64,000 bases of DNA from Stutzerimonas stutzeri (GCF_018138085.1 NZ_CP073105.1:3286001-3350000); one strand, 5' to 3'. Numbered from the stretch's first letter, positions 31,235-40,383 are shown. A program made the numbers and translations. The notes: generated by a model from the sequence alone, not told the origin.

Positions 31235-31933
31235 TTAATGAACGTCCACCAACACGATTTCACTGTCTTCAAGCGCCTTGATGCGTAGCCTCGTCTCATC
31301 ACGCACGGCCACCCCATCCCCGGCGCTGGCGGTTTGTCCGTCGATGTCGATACGGCCGCTTGCGGCCACCAGATAGACCTTGCGGTCCGGCGCGATCACG
31401 TATTCGGCAACCTGCCCGGCAGAAAGTGTCGCCGCGGCCAGACGCGCATCGGCGCGGATCGGCAAAGCGTCGCCATCCTCAGCCATGCCGCTGGCAAGGG
31501 TGACAAAGCGGCCGGCCCGCTCGCCAACCGGGAATGGACGCGTGCCCCAGGCCGGCGGCAGGCCGGACTGGTCCGGGTAGATCCAGATCTGGAAGAGTTC
31601 GGTGGTCTCGTCCTCCAGGTTGTACTCACTGTGCGCGATGCCGGTGCCGGCACTCATGACCTGCACGTCACCGGCCTCGGTCCGGCCACGGTTGCCAAGG
31701 CTGTCCTCATGGGTGATCGCGCCTTTACGCACATAGGTGATGATTTCCATGTCGCGATGAGGATGCGTGGGGAACCCCGACTGCGGCGCGATGCTGTCAT
31801 CGTTCCAGACGCGCAGATGCCCCCAGTGCATGCGTGCGGGGTCGTGGTAGTCGGCGAAGGAAAAGTGATGCCGCGTATCCAGCCAACCATGCTGGCCACC
31901 GCCGAGCTCGGCGCGGGGACGAATATCGATCAT
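31235..31933 (-). CDS. Pirin family protein
   Basis: A bicupin iron protein of 232 residues. Seen: all four metal ligands H57 and H59 (THPHRD), H101 and E103 (IAHSEYN). Some bacterial pirins have quercetinase activity; others act as redox regulators. The ATG at 31933 has GGAG upstream. It is the first gene of a pirin-wrbA unit. Two adjacent palindromes lie 85-132 bp upstream. No LysR regulator, frequently next to such pirins, is present in the neighbourhood. Confidence 0.93.
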   Translation of the reverse strand: MIDIRPRAELGGGQHGWLDTRHHFSFADYHDPARMHWGHLRVWNDDSIAPQSGFPTHPHRDMEIITYVRKGAITHEDSLGNRGRTEAGDVQVMSAGTGIAHSEYNLEDETTELFQIWIYPDQSGLPPAWGTRPFPVGERAGRFVTLASGMAEDGDALPIRADARLAAATLSAGQVAEYVIAPDRKVYLVAASGRIDIDGQTASAGDGVAVRDETRLRIKALEDSEIVLVDVH

Positions 31934-32018
31934 GAGAAATCTCCAAGAAGAAGCCGATCTGGCGCCAGGCGCGCCGAGCGATGAAGTGGGGTCATCTTCT
32001 ATTGGATCGGCCCGTCCA

Positions 32019-32043
32019 TGGTTGGATATTTCCGCACCAACCA
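32019..32043. promoter_or_regulatory. Candidate operator 1 upstream of pirin-wrbA
   Basis: Perfect 7-bp inverted repeat TGGTTGG-N11-CCAACCA. The arm spacing (N11) resembles LysR-type T-N11-A boxes. It stands 86 bp upstream of the pirin start. Confidence 0.45.
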
Positions 32044-32045
32044 AT

Positions 32046-32065
32046 CGTAAATTTCGATATTTACG
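32046..32065. promoter_or_regulatory. Candidate operator 2 upstream of pirin-wrbA
   Basis: Perfect 7-bp inverted repeat CGTAAAT-N6-ATTTACG beginning 3 bp after operator 1. The AT-rich palindrome in a GC-rich intergenic region suggests a dimeric regulator site. Confidence 0.45.
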
Positions 32066-32097
32066 CCACCCGCTACCCAGCCATGCGAACCGTCTGG

Positions 32098-32973
32098 TCA
32101 GGCCAGAAATGCCAGCACTTCATCGAGCAGCAGTTCGGGCACTTCCTCCGGCAGATAATGGCCGGCCGGCAGCGCCCTGCCCTGCACCGTTGACGCAACA
32201 CGACGCCATTCCGCCAGCGGATCGAAGCAACGCTCAATGACACCGTTGGCGCCCCAGAGCACGAGCAGCGGTGCTTCGATCATCCGCCCGGCCGCACGGT
32301 CTTGGCGATCATGCTCGAGATCGATGCCGGCGCTGGCCCGGTAGTCTTCGCAAAAGGCGTGGATGGTGCCGGGCAGCTTCATGCAACGCAGGTACTCGGC
32401 GAACGCGGCCTCGCTGAACGGGTGCACATGATCGGCGCGGGTGGCCACGGCGGTGCGCAAGATCAGCTCGGGATCGGCCTGCAGCAGTGTCTCCGGCAGC
32501 GGCGCCGGACGGATCAGGAAGAACCAGTGCCAGTAGGCGCGGGCAAAGGCCTCGTCCGTCTGGCTGTACATGGTGAGGGTCGGCGCGATATCGAGCAGGA
32601 TCAGCCGACGCACCGCCTCGGGGTGGTCCATCGCCAACCGGTGGCTGACCCGCGCGCCCCGGTCGTGGGCAAGGATATCGAAGCGTTCGAAACCCAACGC
32701 CCGCATCAGCTCGACCTGGTCACGCGCCATCTCGCGCTTGCTGTAGGCAACGTGGTTCTCGCCGCCTGGCGGCTTGCTGCTGTCGCCGTAGCCGCGCAGG
32801 TCGGTGGCGATCACCGTGAAGCGCTCGGCCAGCGGGCCGGCAATCCTGTGCCAGATCACATGGGTCTGCGGATAGCCGTGCAACAGGAGCAGGGGCGGAC
32901 CGGAGCCGCCCTTGCGATAGTTGATCCGCACACCGTTGACTTCGCATTCGCCGCGCTGGAATTGCTCGAACAT
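32098..32973 (-). CDS. Alpha/beta hydrolase, haloacetate (fluoroacetate) dehalogenase-like
   Basis: A 291-residue alpha/beta hydrolase. Seen: oxyanion loop HGYPQTH, nucleophile motif HDRGAR with D104, R105 and R108, the second acid region LLDIAP (D128), halide-pocket candidates H149 and W150 in YWHWFF and Y211 in EDYRA, and the catalytic H272 in AGHYLPEE. From memory this is the residue set of fluoroacetate dehalogenase (Asp-Arg-Arg carboxylate clamp, His-Trp-Tyr fluoride pocket), so dehalogenase activity is better supported than ester hydrolysis. The physiological substrate is unknown. It is 164 bp upstream of the pirin gene, same strand. Confidence 0.85.
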   Translation of the reverse strand: MFEQFQRGECEVNGVRINYRKGGSGPPLLLLHGYPQTHVIWHRIAGPLAERFTVIATDLRGYGDSSKPPGGENHVAYSKREMARDQVELMRALGFERFDILAHDRGARVSHRLAMDHPEAVRRLILLDIAPTLTMYSQTDEAFARAYWHWFFLIRPAPLPETLLQADPELILRTAVATRADHVHPFSEAAFAEYLRCMKLPGTIHAFCEDYRASAGIDLEHDRQDRAAGRMIEAPLLVLWGANGVIERCFDPLAEWRRVASTVQGRALPAGHYLPEEVPELLLDEVLAFLA

Positions 32974-33042
32974 CGGACCCCTCCTGGAAGATGAGTCCTA
33001 AGCCTAGGCGCAGATTCGCCGAGCGCAACGAACGCTGCTTGA

Positions 33043-33753
33043 TCAGCCCAGGGCCAGCGGCAAAAACAGCGCGATCAGGATGCCCAGCAGGCTCATGCCC
33101 AGTGCGGCAAAAGCGCCGCACTCGTCGCCCTCCTCCAGCGCCCGCGCGGTGCCGATGGCGTGGGCGTTGATGCCATAGCTCAAGCCTCGCGCGGCCGGAT
33201 GTTCGACCCCCGCCCAGCCCAGCAGCAAGGGCCCGAGCGCGGTGCCGATCACACCGGTGAGCATGACGAACACCGCCGCCAGCGATGCCAGGCCGCCCAG
33301 CTGTTCGGCCACCAGCATGGCGATTGGCATGGTTGCCGCCTTGGGCGACAGGCTCATCAGCACCGTCAGATCCGCGCCCAACGCATGGGCGATCACCAGG
33401 GTCAGGGAGACGCCAAGCAGGCCGCCGCTGACCAGCGTGACGAGGATCGGCCAGAACAGCTGCCGGATGCGCCGAATATGGCGGTACAAAGGCACCGCCA
33501 GCGCCACGGTCGCCGGCCCGACCAGCACCGCGATCATCGACGCGTCGGCGCGGTAGCTCGCGTAGTCGATACCGCACAAGTAAAGCGTGCCGACCACCAG
33601 CAGCATGCCGACCATGACCGGTTGCAGCACAAGCCAGCCGCTGCGTCGATAAAGTGCCAGCGCCAGCTGGAAGGCGATCAGCGTCAGCGCCACGGAAAAC
33701 AGCGGGTGGTCCAGTGTCATGGCCCAGACGCTACGCCAGTCGACAGCGCTCAT
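33043..33753 (-). CDS. LrgB/CidB family membrane protein
   Basis: A 236-residue integral membrane protein of the LrgB family. Seen: multiple helices, the conserved block LSPKAATMPIAMLVAEQLGG and the C-terminal SYGINAHAIGTARALEEG. The ATG at 33753 overlaps the LrgA-like stop by 4 bp. The pair is described as holin/antiholin-like, or as a pyruvate/glycolate-type metabolite transporter in plants and bacteria; sequence alone does not choose. 69 bp separate it from the hydrolase downstream. Confidence 0.93.
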   Translation of the reverse strand: MSAVDWRSVWAMTLDHPLFSVALTLIAFQLALALYRRSGWLVLQPVMVGMLLVVGTLYLCGIDYASYRADASMIAVLVGPATVALAVPLYRHIRRIRQLFWPILVTLVSGGLLGVSLTLVIAHALGADLTVLMSLSPKAATMPIAMLVAEQLGGLASLAAVFVMLTGVIGTALGPLLLGWAGVEHPAARGLSYGINAHAIGTARALEEGDECGAFAALGMSLLGILIALFLPLALG

Positions 33754-34115
33754 GCTCGCTCCTCGCGCCGGCGATCCATGCGCTTGATCAGCACCTGCAT
33801 CAACCAACCGCAGAACGGCACCGTCACCATCAGCGACAGGACCAGCCCGGCCGCAATCGCCGGCAGGTTTGCCAGCAAGGCCTCGCTGCTGGTCATGATC
33901 CCCGCCGCCGGCACGATCAACAGCAGCGGCAGGTACTGAAACAGCAGCGCAGCGGTTTTTTCCAGCGGTTCGGGAACGCCGCGACGCAGCAATAACACTC
34001 CGAAAAGCAGAACCAGGCCGATGATGGGCCCAGGCAGCGCCGGCACCAGCGAGAGATGAACCACGCTGCCAAGCAGCTGCAGCACGACCAGCCAGGTCAG
34101 GCCTTTGAGAATCAT
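33750..34115 (-). CDS. LrgA/CidA family membrane protein
   Basis: A 121-residue membrane protein with four helices. Seen: VPALPGPIIGLVLLFGVLLLRRG and LPLLLIVPAAGIM, the typical CidA/LrgA blocks. The ATG at 34115 gives the normal family length; the upstream in-frame extension is hydrophilic and not family-like. It is the first gene of a two-gene operon with the LrgB-type protein. Confidence 0.92.
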   Translation of the reverse strand: MILKGLTWLVVLQLLGSVVHLSLVPALPGPIIGLVLLFGVLLLRRGVPEPLEKTAALLFQYLPLLLIVPAAGIMTSSEALLANLPAIAAGLVLSLMVTVPFCGWLMQVLIKRMDRRREERA

Positions 34116-34499
34116 GGGAAGTCCTATTACGGCAGAACGGAACGGGCAATGATGCAGGGAATGGTCGCCGACAGCACGCATCGTCGGCCCCGACGGACTA
34201 TCACCTGCCTCGCGCCCTTCGAAACAGGTGCAGATGGGCGTTAAAAAAACGCATCAGCTGGTCGCACTGCTGTGGCCTGGCGTCGCACACGGAAAGCCCC
34301 GTGCATGCCGTCCGCCCTCCGGCGAACCCGACACAACCCAACGGCGCTGCGGCGCACGGCTTGACCCGTCGTTCAGGCGCGGCTCCCGGCGAGGCCGCGA
34401 AGCATCTGATCCGTATTTTTCCGCGTTAGCTGAGTCTGTTATGCAACACAACCGGATCAGATCATCGGCGCCGCCTGTTCAGCCTGATAGGGGCACACC
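34116..34499. other. Intergenic region between the LrgA-like gene and ccoG
   Basis: 384 bp between divergent genes. I see no coding region. I looked for an Anr/Fnr box (TTGAT-N4-ATCAA) before ccoG and found none. A short GCGTT-A5-AACGC hairpin at about 34235-34249 is the only structure noticed. Confidence 0.5.
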
Positions 34500-35915
34500 A
34501 TGACCGAACGCATTCCTGCCGCGATCATCGACACGGTCGACCCGCGCAAACCGCTCCGCCTGACGCCCGCGCTGGCGGGCGGGCCCATCCACACGCGCAG
34601 CTTCCCCGGCTTCTTCCGCAATCTGCGCCTGGTCGGTGCGGGCTTTCTTTTCCTGCTCTACTTCGGCACCCAGTGGCTGAACTGGGAAGGTCGCCAGGCG
34701 GTGCTCTGGGATCTGGGCAGACAGCAATTCCACATCTTCGGCGCCACGTTCTGGCCGCAGGACTTCATCCTCCTGTCGGCATTGCTGATCATCGCGGCGT
34801 TCGGACTGTTCTTCATTACCGTCCTGGCCGGCCGGGTCTGGTGCGGCTATGCCTGTCCGCAAAGCACCTGGACCTGGGTGTTCATGTGGGCCGAGAAGGT
34901 CACCGAGGGTGACCGTAACCAGCGTATCAAGCTGGACGCGGCCGGCTGGTCGCTGAACAAGCTGCTGCGTCGCGGTGCCAAGCACGGCCTCTGGTTAGCC
35001 GTGAGCCTGGCGACGGCGATCGCCTTCGTCGGCTACTTCACCCCGGTGCGCACACTCGTCAGCGAGCTGTTCAGCCTGCAATTGGGGATGACCACCGCCT
35101 TCTGGCTGTTCTTCTTCACGGCGGCGACCTACATCAACGCCGGCTGGCTGCGCGAGCAGGTCTGCGTGCACATGTGCCCGTACTCACGGTTCCAGAGCGT
35201 GATGTTCGATGCCGACACCATGACGGTCGCCTACGATGCCGCGCGGGGCGAACAGCGCGGTGCCCGCCGCAAGGACAGCGATCCAAAGGCCCAGGGTCTG
35301 GGCGACTGCATCGACTGCACCCTGTGCGTGCAGGTCTGCCCCACCGGTATCGACATCCGCGACGGCCTGCAGCTGGACTGCATCAGTTGCGGCGCCTGCA
35401 TCGATGCCTGCGACAGCGTGATGGACAAAATGGGCTACGCCCGCGGGTTGGTCCGCTACAGCTCCGAACGTGCGCTCGAAGGCGGACAGACGCGGCTGCT
35501 GCGACCGCGCCTTGTCGGCTACGCGACCGCACTGGTGGTGATGATCGGCGCATTCATCTGGGCATTGCACGCGCGACCGCTGCTCTCGCTTGACGTGACC
35601 CGGGATCGGACGCTCTATCGCGAAAACATGCAGGGCCAGATCGAGAACATGTACAGCCTCAAGCTGATCAACAAGACCCAGCAACGGCACAGCTATCGGA
35701 TCGCGTTGCAAAGCGGGCCATTCGAGCTGCAGGGGCCCGGCGAAGTCAGCCTGGCGCCCGGAGAGATTGTCGATCTGCCGGTCAGCGTGGCGCTGGTCAA
35801 TGATAGCGAAAGCGGCCGATCACAGCGTGCGTTGCACTTCGTTGCCCTTGAAGCGGGCAACCCGGCGAGTTCGGTCAGTGCACAAAGCACCTTCATCGCA
35901 CCCCGGGTTCGGTAG
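34500..35915 (+). CDS. ccoG: Cytochrome c oxidase accessory protein CcoG (RdxA/FixG)
   Basis: A 471-residue membrane iron-sulfur protein needed for maturation (copper delivery) of cbb3 oxidases. Seen: N-terminal membrane helices, the CGYACPQSTWTWVFM motif, more helices with VCVHMCPYSRFQ, two 4Fe-4S clusters (DCIDCTLCVQVCPTGIDI and DCISCGACIDACDS, about residues 270-310), one further helix, and a C-terminal periplasmic Ig-like domain. No ccoNOPQ or ccoHIS genes are in the window, so this copy is away from a cbb3 locus and may be a paralogue. A MocR regulator gene follows. Confidence 0.95.
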   Translation: MTERIPAAIIDTVDPRKPLRLTPALAGGPIHTRSFPGFFRNLRLVGAGFLFLLYFGTQWLNWEGRQAVLWDLGRQQFHIFGATFWPQDFILLSALLIIAAFGLFFITVLAGRVWCGYACPQSTWTWVFMWAEKVTEGDRNQRIKLDAAGWSLNKLLRRGAKHGLWLAVSLATAIAFVGYFTPVRTLVSELFSLQLGMTTAFWLFFFTAATYINAGWLREQVCVHMCPYSRFQSVMFDADTMTVAYDAARGEQRGARRKDSDPKAQGLGDCIDCTLCVQVCPTGIDIRDGLQLDCISCGACIDACDSVMDKMGYARGLVRYSSERALEGGQTRLLRPRLVGYATALVVMIGAFIWALHARPLLSLDVTRDRTLYRENMQGQIENMYSLKLINKTQQRHSYRIALQSGPFELQGPGEVSLAPGEIVDLPVSVALVNDSESGRSQRALHFVALEAGNPASSVSAQSTFIAPRVR

Positions 35916-35975
35916 CATGGGCCAATCAACCATCGCCATGGCCGGCCAGCAGCGCCGTAGGGTCCACCCGCTACG

Positions 35976-37385
35976 ATGAAACGCTACGAGAGATTTGCCG
36001 AAGAGATCGCCGAGCTGATCCGCAGTGGTCTGCTGGCGCCGGGCGAACGTGTGCCTTCGGTGCGCCACGCCAGCCGCACCTACGGCATCAGCCCCGCCAC
36101 CGTGTTTCAGGCGTATTACCAGCTGGAGGATCGCGGCCTGATCCAGGCGCGAGCGCGCTCGGGCTATTTCGTCCGCGAACACGCCAAGCGTCCGCTGCCC
36201 GAGCCGGAAATCAGCCCGCGCCTGAGCGAGACTACGGACGTGGCCGTCAGCGAACTGGTGTTCTCGGTACTGGCCTCGCTGCGCGACCCGGATACCGTGC
36301 CCTTCGGCTCGGCCTTTCCCAGTCCGGACCTGTTTCCCCTGCAGCGCCTGGCGCGCTCGATGGCGCAAACCGTGCGCGACATGCAGGCGAGCGATGTGGT
36401 CGCCGACATGACCAGCGGCAACCCGGCGCTATGCAGGCAAATCGCCCTGCGCTACATGCTCGGTGGTGTGATGCTGCCAATGGAGGAGCTGGTGATTACC
36501 ACCGGCGCCATGGAGGCGCTGAACCTGTGCCTGCAGGTCGTCACCGAGCCCGGCGATCTGGTGGCCATCGAAGCGCCCGCCTTCTACGCCACGCTGCAGG
36601 TGCTCGAAAGGCTAAAGCTCAAAGCCGTCGAAATCCCGGTGCATCCGCGCGACGGCATCGACCTGGGCAGTCTGGCCAGCAGCCTGGCCAACCTGCCGAT
36701 CAAGGCCTGCTGGTTCATGAGCAGCCTGCAGAATCCGCTCGGCGCAAGCATGACCGAAGCCAGCAAGCAGGCCCTTTACGACCTGCTGCGACACCACCAG
36801 GTGCCGCTGATCGAAGACGACGTCTACGCCGAGCTCTACTTCACCCGCGAGCCGCCCAAACCGGTCAAAAGCTACGACCGCGACGGGCTGGTGATGCACT
36901 GCGGCTCGTTCTCCAAGAGCCTGGCGCCGGGCTACCGGATCGGCTGGGTAGCCGGGGGGCGCTATTCCGAGCGCATCAGCCGGCTCAAGCTGATGACCAC
37001 TTTATCTCCTTCGCTACCGGCCCAGGCCGCCATTGCCGACTACCTGCAAAACGGCGGCTACGACCGACATCTGCGCAAACTGCGCCATGCCCTGGAGCGT
37101 CAACAGAGCGAAATGCTCGCCGCTGCCGCCCGGCACTTTCCGGCGAGCACTCGGGTGACCCGCCCCAACGGGGGCTATTTCCTGTGGTTCGAATTCCCCG
37201 AGCAAGTGGACTCGCTCAAGCTGCTGCAACTGGCCCTCGCCCAGGGCATCAGCCTCGCACCCGGGCCGATCTTCTCGGCAACGCGGCGCTTCGGAAACTG
37301 CGCGCGGCTTAACCACGGCTATCCGTGGAACGCGCGCAGCGAAGCAGCGATGGCTTTGCTTGGCCGGATGCTCCGCTCCTTCTGA
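35976..37385 (+). CDS. MocR-family (GntR/aminotransferase) transcriptional regulator
   Basis: A 469-residue regulator. Seen: an N-terminal winged helix (about 1-75; PGERVPSVRHASRTYGISPATVFQAY), a linker, and a fold-type I aminotransferase domain with the PLP lysine at about K314 (GSFSKSLAPGYRIGW), NPLGASM and DDVYAEL. MocR proteins sense PLP or amino-compound external aldimines and regulate neighbouring genes. Here the closest candidates are ccoG (60 bp upstream, same strand) and the nhaA fusion downstream; the target is not visible. No vitamin B6 genes are nearby. Confidence 0.93.
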   Translation: MKRYERFAEEIAELIRSGLLAPGERVPSVRHASRTYGISPATVFQAYYQLEDRGLIQARARSGYFVREHAKRPLPEPEISPRLSETTDVAVSELVFSVLASLRDPDTVPFGSAFPSPDLFPLQRLARSMAQTVRDMQASDVVADMTSGNPALCRQIALRYMLGGVMLPMEELVITTGAMEALNLCLQVVTEPGDLVAIEAPAFYATLQVLERLKLKAVEIPVHPRDGIDLGSLASSLANLPIKACWFMSSLQNPLGASMTEASKQALYDLLRHHQVPLIEDDVYAELYFTREPPKPVKSYDRDGLVMHCGSFSKSLAPGYRIGWVAGGRYSERISRLKLMTTLSPSLPAQAAIADYLQNGGYDRHLRKLRHALERQQSEMLAAAARHFPASTRVTRPNGGYFLWFEFPEQVDSLKLLQLALAQGISLAPGPIFSATRRFGNCARLNHGYPWNARSEAAMALLGRMLRSF

Positions 37386-37451
37386 GACATTCACCGCCCA
37401 GGGACACGGCGACTGGAACGCGCGGCGCCAACTGACGGTCAGCATTTAGCA

Positions 37452-39479
37452 ATGGCTCGCTGGCCGCGTCCGGCCCGGTTGCGCGTGCCCTGCCGATCAA
37501 CCGTCCAGGAGGCCCCGGATGCCCAGGCACACACCCAACGTTCAGACGCCTACCGTATCGCCCATCTACCGCCAGCCGATGCTCCACCCATGGCGGTGAG
37601 CGGCGAGACGCTGCAGCCGCCGGTCGATCTGCAGCGTGACCACATCGACGGGCCACCCGACGCCAGCGTGACGCTGCTCGAGTACGGCGACTACCAGTGC
37701 CGCTACTGCCGTCGCGCCCATGAAGGCATCCGGCGCATGCGCGACGAGCGCCTCGGCAGCCAGATGCGCTACGTGTTTCGTCACTTCCCCAACGACAAAC
37801 TGCACCCCGACGCCCGGCTCGCGGCCCAGGCCGCCGAGGCGGCGGCGCTGCAGGGCGCGTTCTGGCCCATGCACAACTACCTGTTCGAACACCAGGACCG
37901 GCTCGACCGGGCGGGACTGCTGGAAGCCGTCGAGGCGCTGGGGCTCGCCCGCGACCGGTTCGAGCGTGACCTCGACAGCCAGAGCGTTAGCGATCGCGTA
38001 GACGCCGACATCAAGGCCGCTCAGGACAGCGCCGCTGATGCGACCCCGACCTTCTACGTCAATGGCCGCCGCTACGACGGGCCCTGGGATAACGATTCGG
38101 TGATGGAAGCGGTAGAGCGCCCGCTGGGGCTCAAGCTGCATCTACTGGCGCGCGCCTTTGCCGGGCTGTCGATTTCCACCGGGCTGATGATGCTGGTCGC
38201 AGTCGTCGTGGCGATGCTCTGGGCCAATGTCTTCGGCGGCTACGAGGCCTTCTGGTCGACCGAACTGGGCATCAACCTGGGCGAGCGACGCTTCGCCCTG
38301 AGCCTGCATGAGTGGATCAACGACGGTCTGATCGTGATTTTCTTTTTCGTGGTCGGCCTGGAGATCAAGCGCGAGGTGCTGTTCGGCGACCTGGCCGACC
38401 CACGGCGGGCCGCCCTGCCCGTGGCCGCGGCCATCGGCGGCATGGCCGTGCCGGCGGCGATCTATTTCGCGCTCAATTCGTCAGGTTCGGCCAGCAGCGG
38501 CTGGGGCGTGCCGGTGGCGACCGACACGGCGTTCGCACTGGCGCTGCTTACAATGCTCGGCCGCAAGGCGCCTATCGCCCTCACCGTGTTCGTCGCCGCG
38601 CTGGCCATTGCCGATGACGTTGGCGCCATCCTTGTGCTCGCGCTGTTCTATACCGAGCACATCTCTCCGCCTGCCCTGGCTGCGGCGGCCGCGCTGTTCG
38701 CGCTGCTGGTGATCTTCAACCGCGTGCGCATCTATCGCCCGTTGCCCTACGCGCTGGTGGGCGTGGCGATGTGGGTGGCCATTCTGGTGTCCGGCCTGCA
38801 TACGACTACTGCCGGTGTGTTGCTCGCTCTGGCGATCCCGTCCCGGCCATCGCCGAGTACCTCAGGGCTGTTCGGTCAGACCGTCAGTGCCTTCTCCAAC
38901 CTGGAGGCTCCGGCCAGCGGCAACGAAGCAAGAAACCAGCACTACGAGCGCACCGTCAGCACACTGGAAACCGTCCTCGAACGCCTGCTCTCGCCGGCGC
39001 AGCGGCTCGAGCGCGGGATGCAGCCCTGGAGCTCGTACCTGATCCTGCCACTGTTCGCACTGGCCAATGCCGGCGTCGAACTGACGGGCGAAGCGCTGCG
39101 CGTCTACCACCCGCTGGGGCTCGGCATCATCCTCGGGCTGGTGGTGGGCAAGCCGCTGGGCATCACCCTGGGCGCCTGGCTGGCGACAAAGGTGAAACTC
39201 GCCAGCCCACCGAAAGGCTTCAGCTGGCGTCAGCTGGCCGGCGGTTCGGCCCTGTGCGGGATCGGTTTCACCATGTCGATCTTCGTCGCCACCGCAGCCT
39301 TCAATGACGAAGGCGATCTGGCCCTGGCCAAGGCCAGTGCCATCGTGGCTTCTGTACTGGCAGGCTGCATCGGCTGGTTCATGCTGCGTAGCGCGCCGGC
39401 AGCGGGCGTTGCGGAACGGGACGACGAGGATGGCGACGGGCGTACGCCGCACGATGAGCGCGGCGAGGCGCAGGCATAG
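37452..39479 (+). CDS. nhaA: DsbA/thioredoxin-fold - NhaA Na+/H+ antiporter fusion
   Basis: A 675-residue fusion. Residues about 60-225: a DsbA-like thioredoxin domain with active site CRYC (C83-C86), the long helical insertion, and the cis-proline region TPTFYVNG. Residues about 228-650: an NhaA antiporter with ATDTAFALALL (D358) and ALAIADDVGAILVLALFYT (D388-D389), the Na+/Li+ binding aspartates. No signal peptide precedes the thioredoxin fold. In E. coli NhaA the N-terminus is cytoplasmic, so the domain is probably cytoplasmic (inference). ATG starts at 37452 and 37590 are both possible. Thioredoxin-NhaA fusions exist in other bacteria; their purpose is not known to me. Confidence 0.92.
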   Translation: MARWPRPARLRVPCRSTVQEAPDAQAHTQRSDAYRIAHLPPADAPPMAVSGETLQPPVDLQRDHIDGPPDASVTLLEYGDYQCRYCRRAHEGIRRMRDERLGSQMRYVFRHFPNDKLHPDARLAAQAAEAAALQGAFWPMHNYLFEHQDRLDRAGLLEAVEALGLARDRFERDLDSQSVSDRVDADIKAAQDSAADATPTFYVNGRRYDGPWDNDSVMEAVERPLGLKLHLLARAFAGLSISTGLMMLVAVVVAMLWANVFGGYEAFWSTELGINLGERRFALSLHEWINDGLIVIFFFVVGLEIKREVLFGDLADPRRAALPVAAAIGGMAVPAAIYFALNSSGSASSGWGVPVATDTAFALALLTMLGRKAPIALTVFVAALAIADDVGAILVLALFYTEHISPPALAAAAALFALLVIFNRVRIYRPLPYALVGVAMWVAILVSGLHTTTAGVLLALAIPSRPSPSTSGLFGQTVSAFSNLEAPASGNEARNQHYERTVSTLETVLERLLSPAQRLERGMQPWSSYLILPLFALANAGVELTGEALRVYHPLGLGIILGLVVGKPLGITLGAWLATKVKLASPPKGFSWRQLAGGSALCGIGFTMSIFVATAAFNDEGDLALAKASAIVASVLAGCIGWFMLRSAPAAGVAERDDEDGDGRTPHDERGEAQA

Positions 39480-39503
39480 GCCGCCGGTGACAATGGGTCG
39501 GTG

Positions 39504-40295
39504 CTAGCAGTCGATCGTGCCCCGCAGATAGCGCACCGCATGGCCGGAGACGTACACGCGCGTACCTTCGATACGGCAGTAAAGCTCGCCGCTGCGGCGC
39601 GAGGCCTGCAGCGCGACCAGCGACGTCCGCCCCAGGCGCTCGGCCCAGTACGGCGCGAGTCCGGCGTGAATGGAGCCGGTCACCGGATCCTCGTCGCCGC
39701 CGTTGGCTGGCCAGAAGTAGCGCGAGACGAAGTCATGCTGGCGGCCCGGCGCGGTGACCACCACGTCCAGCGGCGCGAGCGTCTTGAACAGCGCCAGGTC
39801 GGGCGTCAGCGAGCGGACCTGCGCTTCATCCTCGAACACGGCAAACCAGGCCTGGGGGCTCCTCAGCACCTGATACGGCTCAGCGCCCAGGCCTTCCAGC
39901 AACGCGGCCGGCGGGCTGTCGACGGGCTCAGGGGCTCGATTGGGGAAGTCCATTTCCAGACGGCCATCATCGAGCTGCACGACTGGAATATCCCCTACTG
40001 CCGCGGCTCGAAAGGTCAGCGGCGCAGTGGCCAGCCCCTGTTCGAGCAATACGAAGGCGCTCGCCAGGGTCGCATGACCGCAGAAGTCGATTTCGGTCAG
40101 CGGTGAAAACCAGCGGATACGAAAAACGCCGTCCGGCTCACGAAGCACGAAGGCAGTTTCCGAGAGGTTGTTCTCCATGGCGATCGCCTGCATCTGCGCA
40201 TCGCTCAGCCAGTGCTCGAGCGGCACTACCGCGGCGGAATTGCCCTGGAATCGCTCACGGGTGAACGCATCGATCTGATAGATAGCCAGCTGCAT
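39504..40295 (-). CDS. PhzF-family isomerase/epimerase
   Basis: A 263-residue protein of the PhzF/DapF-like fold. Seen: the N-terminal YQIDAFTRERFQGNSAAVV, the catalytic glutamate at E46 in NLSETAFV, DFCGHATLASAF, and the C-terminal DPVTGSIHAGLAPYWAERLG. The true phenazine enzyme isomerises DHHA, but no phz genes are present, so this is one of the common orphan paralogues of unknown substrate. The ATG at 40295 is chosen; an upstream ATG adds seven residues not typical for the family. Convergent with nhaA. Confidence 0.9.
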   Translation of the reverse strand: MQLAIYQIDAFTRERFQGNSAAVVPLEHWLSDAQMQAIAMENNLSETAFVLREPDGVFRIRWFSPLTEIDFCGHATLASAFVLLEQGLATAPLTFRAAAVGDIPVVQLDDGRLEMDFPNRAPEPVDSPPAALLEGLGAEPYQVLRSPQAWFAVFEDEAQVRSLTPDLALFKTLAPLDVVVTAPGRQHDFVSRYFWPANGGDEDPVTGSIHAGLAPYWAERLGRTSLVALQASRRSGELYCRIEGTRVYVSGHAVRYLRGTIDC

Positions 40296-40358
40296 GCCGC
40301 ACCGCCTCGCGTTCATGGCGCCTGTTGTCGGCGCACGGAGCGAGCAGTTTCGCTGAGC

Positions 40359-40383
40359 GCCAGGCAGTCGGCAACTGCCTGGC
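40359..40383. terminator. Hairpin downstream of the penicillin-binding protein gene
   Basis: A perfect 10-bp stem (GCCAGGCAGT / ACTGCCTGGC) with a 5-nt loop lies 21 nt beyond the minus-strand stop at 40405 and 64 nt upstream of phzF. It has no T-run on either strand, so it may be an attenuating or mRNA-stabilising structure. Confidence 0.45.

Noticed and set aside
34300..34499. Anr/Fnr box before ccoG
   Set aside because: No TTGAT-N4-ATCAA-like sequence is present in the upstream region.
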